6,163 nucleotides of DNA from Ignavibacteriaceae bacterium (lineage in GTDB: Bacteria > Bacteroidota > Ignavibacteria > Ignavibacteriales > Ignavibacteriaceae): assembly GCA_019912505.1 (NCBI GenBank), contig JAIOIM010000501.1:1-6163 (forward strand), in the 5' to 3' direction. A model generated the notes under the pieces. It did not search any database, was not told the DNA's origin, and saw nothing but the letters and a program-made list of their open reading frames with translations. Position numbers and translations under genes: made by a program. The first letter of the stretch is position 1; every line of letters begins with the position of its first letter. This document shows, one piece after another, positions 5,491 to 6,163 of this stretch.

Positions 5491-6163
5491 AAAGTTTATC
5501 CGTTGTTATGCCTTTTTCGGTAAACTTAACTGTGGCTGCTGCATTTACAGGATCATGTTCAAAAAATAACATCCAATTATCTTTCGCTGCTTTCGGTAAA
5601 AGTTCTTTCTTTTCTTTTAATGTTACAAGCGGCTGCAAATCGTAACCCATAATGTACGGTAAACGGATGTGTGCAGTAAAAGGAAAAAGATCGCCGCAGT
5701 AGAGAAGGGTGTTTATGGAATCGGATATTTTTACCATCTGCTGCCCAAATGTATGCCCGTTTATAACTTTGAAACTTATTTCGTCATCAAAATTACCTTG
5801 GCCGTCTAAAAAATTTATAACACCATGTTCCAGCAGAGGTTCAAAATTTTCTTTCAGATAACTTCCTTTATCCCGCTCCGTTGCGTTTATAGCCCAATCA
5901 TAATTTTGTTTTTGCACGTGGTAATTTGCGTTTGCAAATGTAGGGACGAGTTTTCCGTTTTCTTCTTTTGTTGAACCTCCGGTATGATCGAAATGAAGAT
6001 GAGTTAAAATTACATCGGTAATATCATTGGCAGAAAAACCAAGTGAATGCATCGCTTTATCGAGAGCGGAATCTTGCTGCTCAATTTTATAAATACTTTT
6101 TGATTTTTCTTCCCATTTATCTCCCATACCGGTATCGATTAAAATTTTTTTATTATCCGATAC
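5477..6163 (-). CDS. MBL-fold metallo-hydrolase (partial; 5' end beyond the right edge)
   Basis: The frame stays open to the end of the window: upstream of the ATG at 6127 it reads NKKILIDTGMGDKW, a typical metallo-beta-lactamase-fold segment. The true start is therefore outside, and 6127 is an internal Met. In all, 228 residues are visible. The metal-binding signature THLHFDHTGG (HxHxDH, about 5984-6001) is intact. Further ligands expected in the family appear as the His of INGHTFGQQ, the Asp of YCGDLFP and the His of FFEHDP. The layout resembles the lactonase-like branch of the superfamily (hydrolysis of lactones or related esters), but the superfamily is too broad for a substrate call. It overlaps the Rieske gene by 14 bases and is the first visible gene of the MBL-Rieske-queG operon. 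No signal peptide can be judged because the N-terminus is missing. Confidence 0.9.
   Translation of the reverse strand, partial: VSDNKKILIDTGMGDKWEEKSKSIYKIEQQDSALDKAMHSLGFSANDITDVILTHLHFDHTGGSTKEENGKLVPTFANANYHVQKQNYDWAINATERDKGSYLKENFEPLLEHGVINFLDGQGNFDDEISFKVINGHTFGQQMVKISDSINTLLYCGDLFPFTAHIRLPYIMGYDLQPLVTLKEKKELLPKAAKDNWMLFFEHDPVNAAATVKFTEKGITTDKLYASF

Noticed and set aside
1..6163. CRISPR array, tRNA or rRNA genes, insertion sequence ends, integrase or phage genes
   Set aside because: Reading both strands by eye, I found no regularly spaced repeats, no tRNA-like cloverleaf, no conserved rRNA stretch, and no transposase or integrase protein.

Overview
The window looks like chromosomal (or metagenome-assembled) DNA from an AT-rich bacterium of the Bacteroidota/Ignavibacteriota-Chlorobiota group. 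The main clues are a type IX secretion (T9SS)-style sorting tail at the left edge (ending FTQTKKMLPLC), a secreted beta-helix surface protein of the kind common in these phyla, and a small DUF6249-like membrane protein beside an ECF sigma/anti-sigma pair. The exact taxon cannot be fixed from the sequence alone. Host genes use TGG for Trp and the sigma gene stops at TGA, so the standard code applies.

Left part (1-1506), accessory and damaged. The last 21 codons of a T9SS cargo protein end at 68. A secreted parallel beta-helix protein starts at 292, but its homologous sequence ends at about residue 161, where it meets, tail to tail, the opposite-strand remnant of a C5-cytosine DNA methyltransferase. 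That methyltransferase has clear motifs I, IV, VI and VIII. It lacks its target-recognition domain and motifs IX-X, carries an in-frame TGA where Trp is expected, and seems to need a +1 frame correction at its start. The stretch 1289-1506 holds no gene I can recognise, only a possible terminator hairpin for the anti-sigma gene.

Middle (1507-3132), a regulatory module. An ECF sigma factor and a membrane anti-sigma factor overlap by ATGA on the minus strand. Diverging from them is a small three-helix membrane protein. The 205-bp divergent spacer holds three copies of TGTAACC-N16-GTC: one drives the sigma operon and two are in tandem towards the membrane protein. This strongly suggests one autoregulated ECF regulon read directly from the sequence. 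The sigma-side promoter lies so close to the start codon that the transcript would be leaderless.

Right part (3145-6163), housekeeping redox genes, all on the minus strand. An MBL-fold hydrolase (running off the right edge), a Rieske [2Fe-2S] protein and the epoxyqueuosine reductase QueG overlap one another by 14 and 7 bases, so they form one operon. Thioredoxin reductase TrxB follows after 83 bases and ends at a strong hairpin shared with the convergent DUF6249-like gene.
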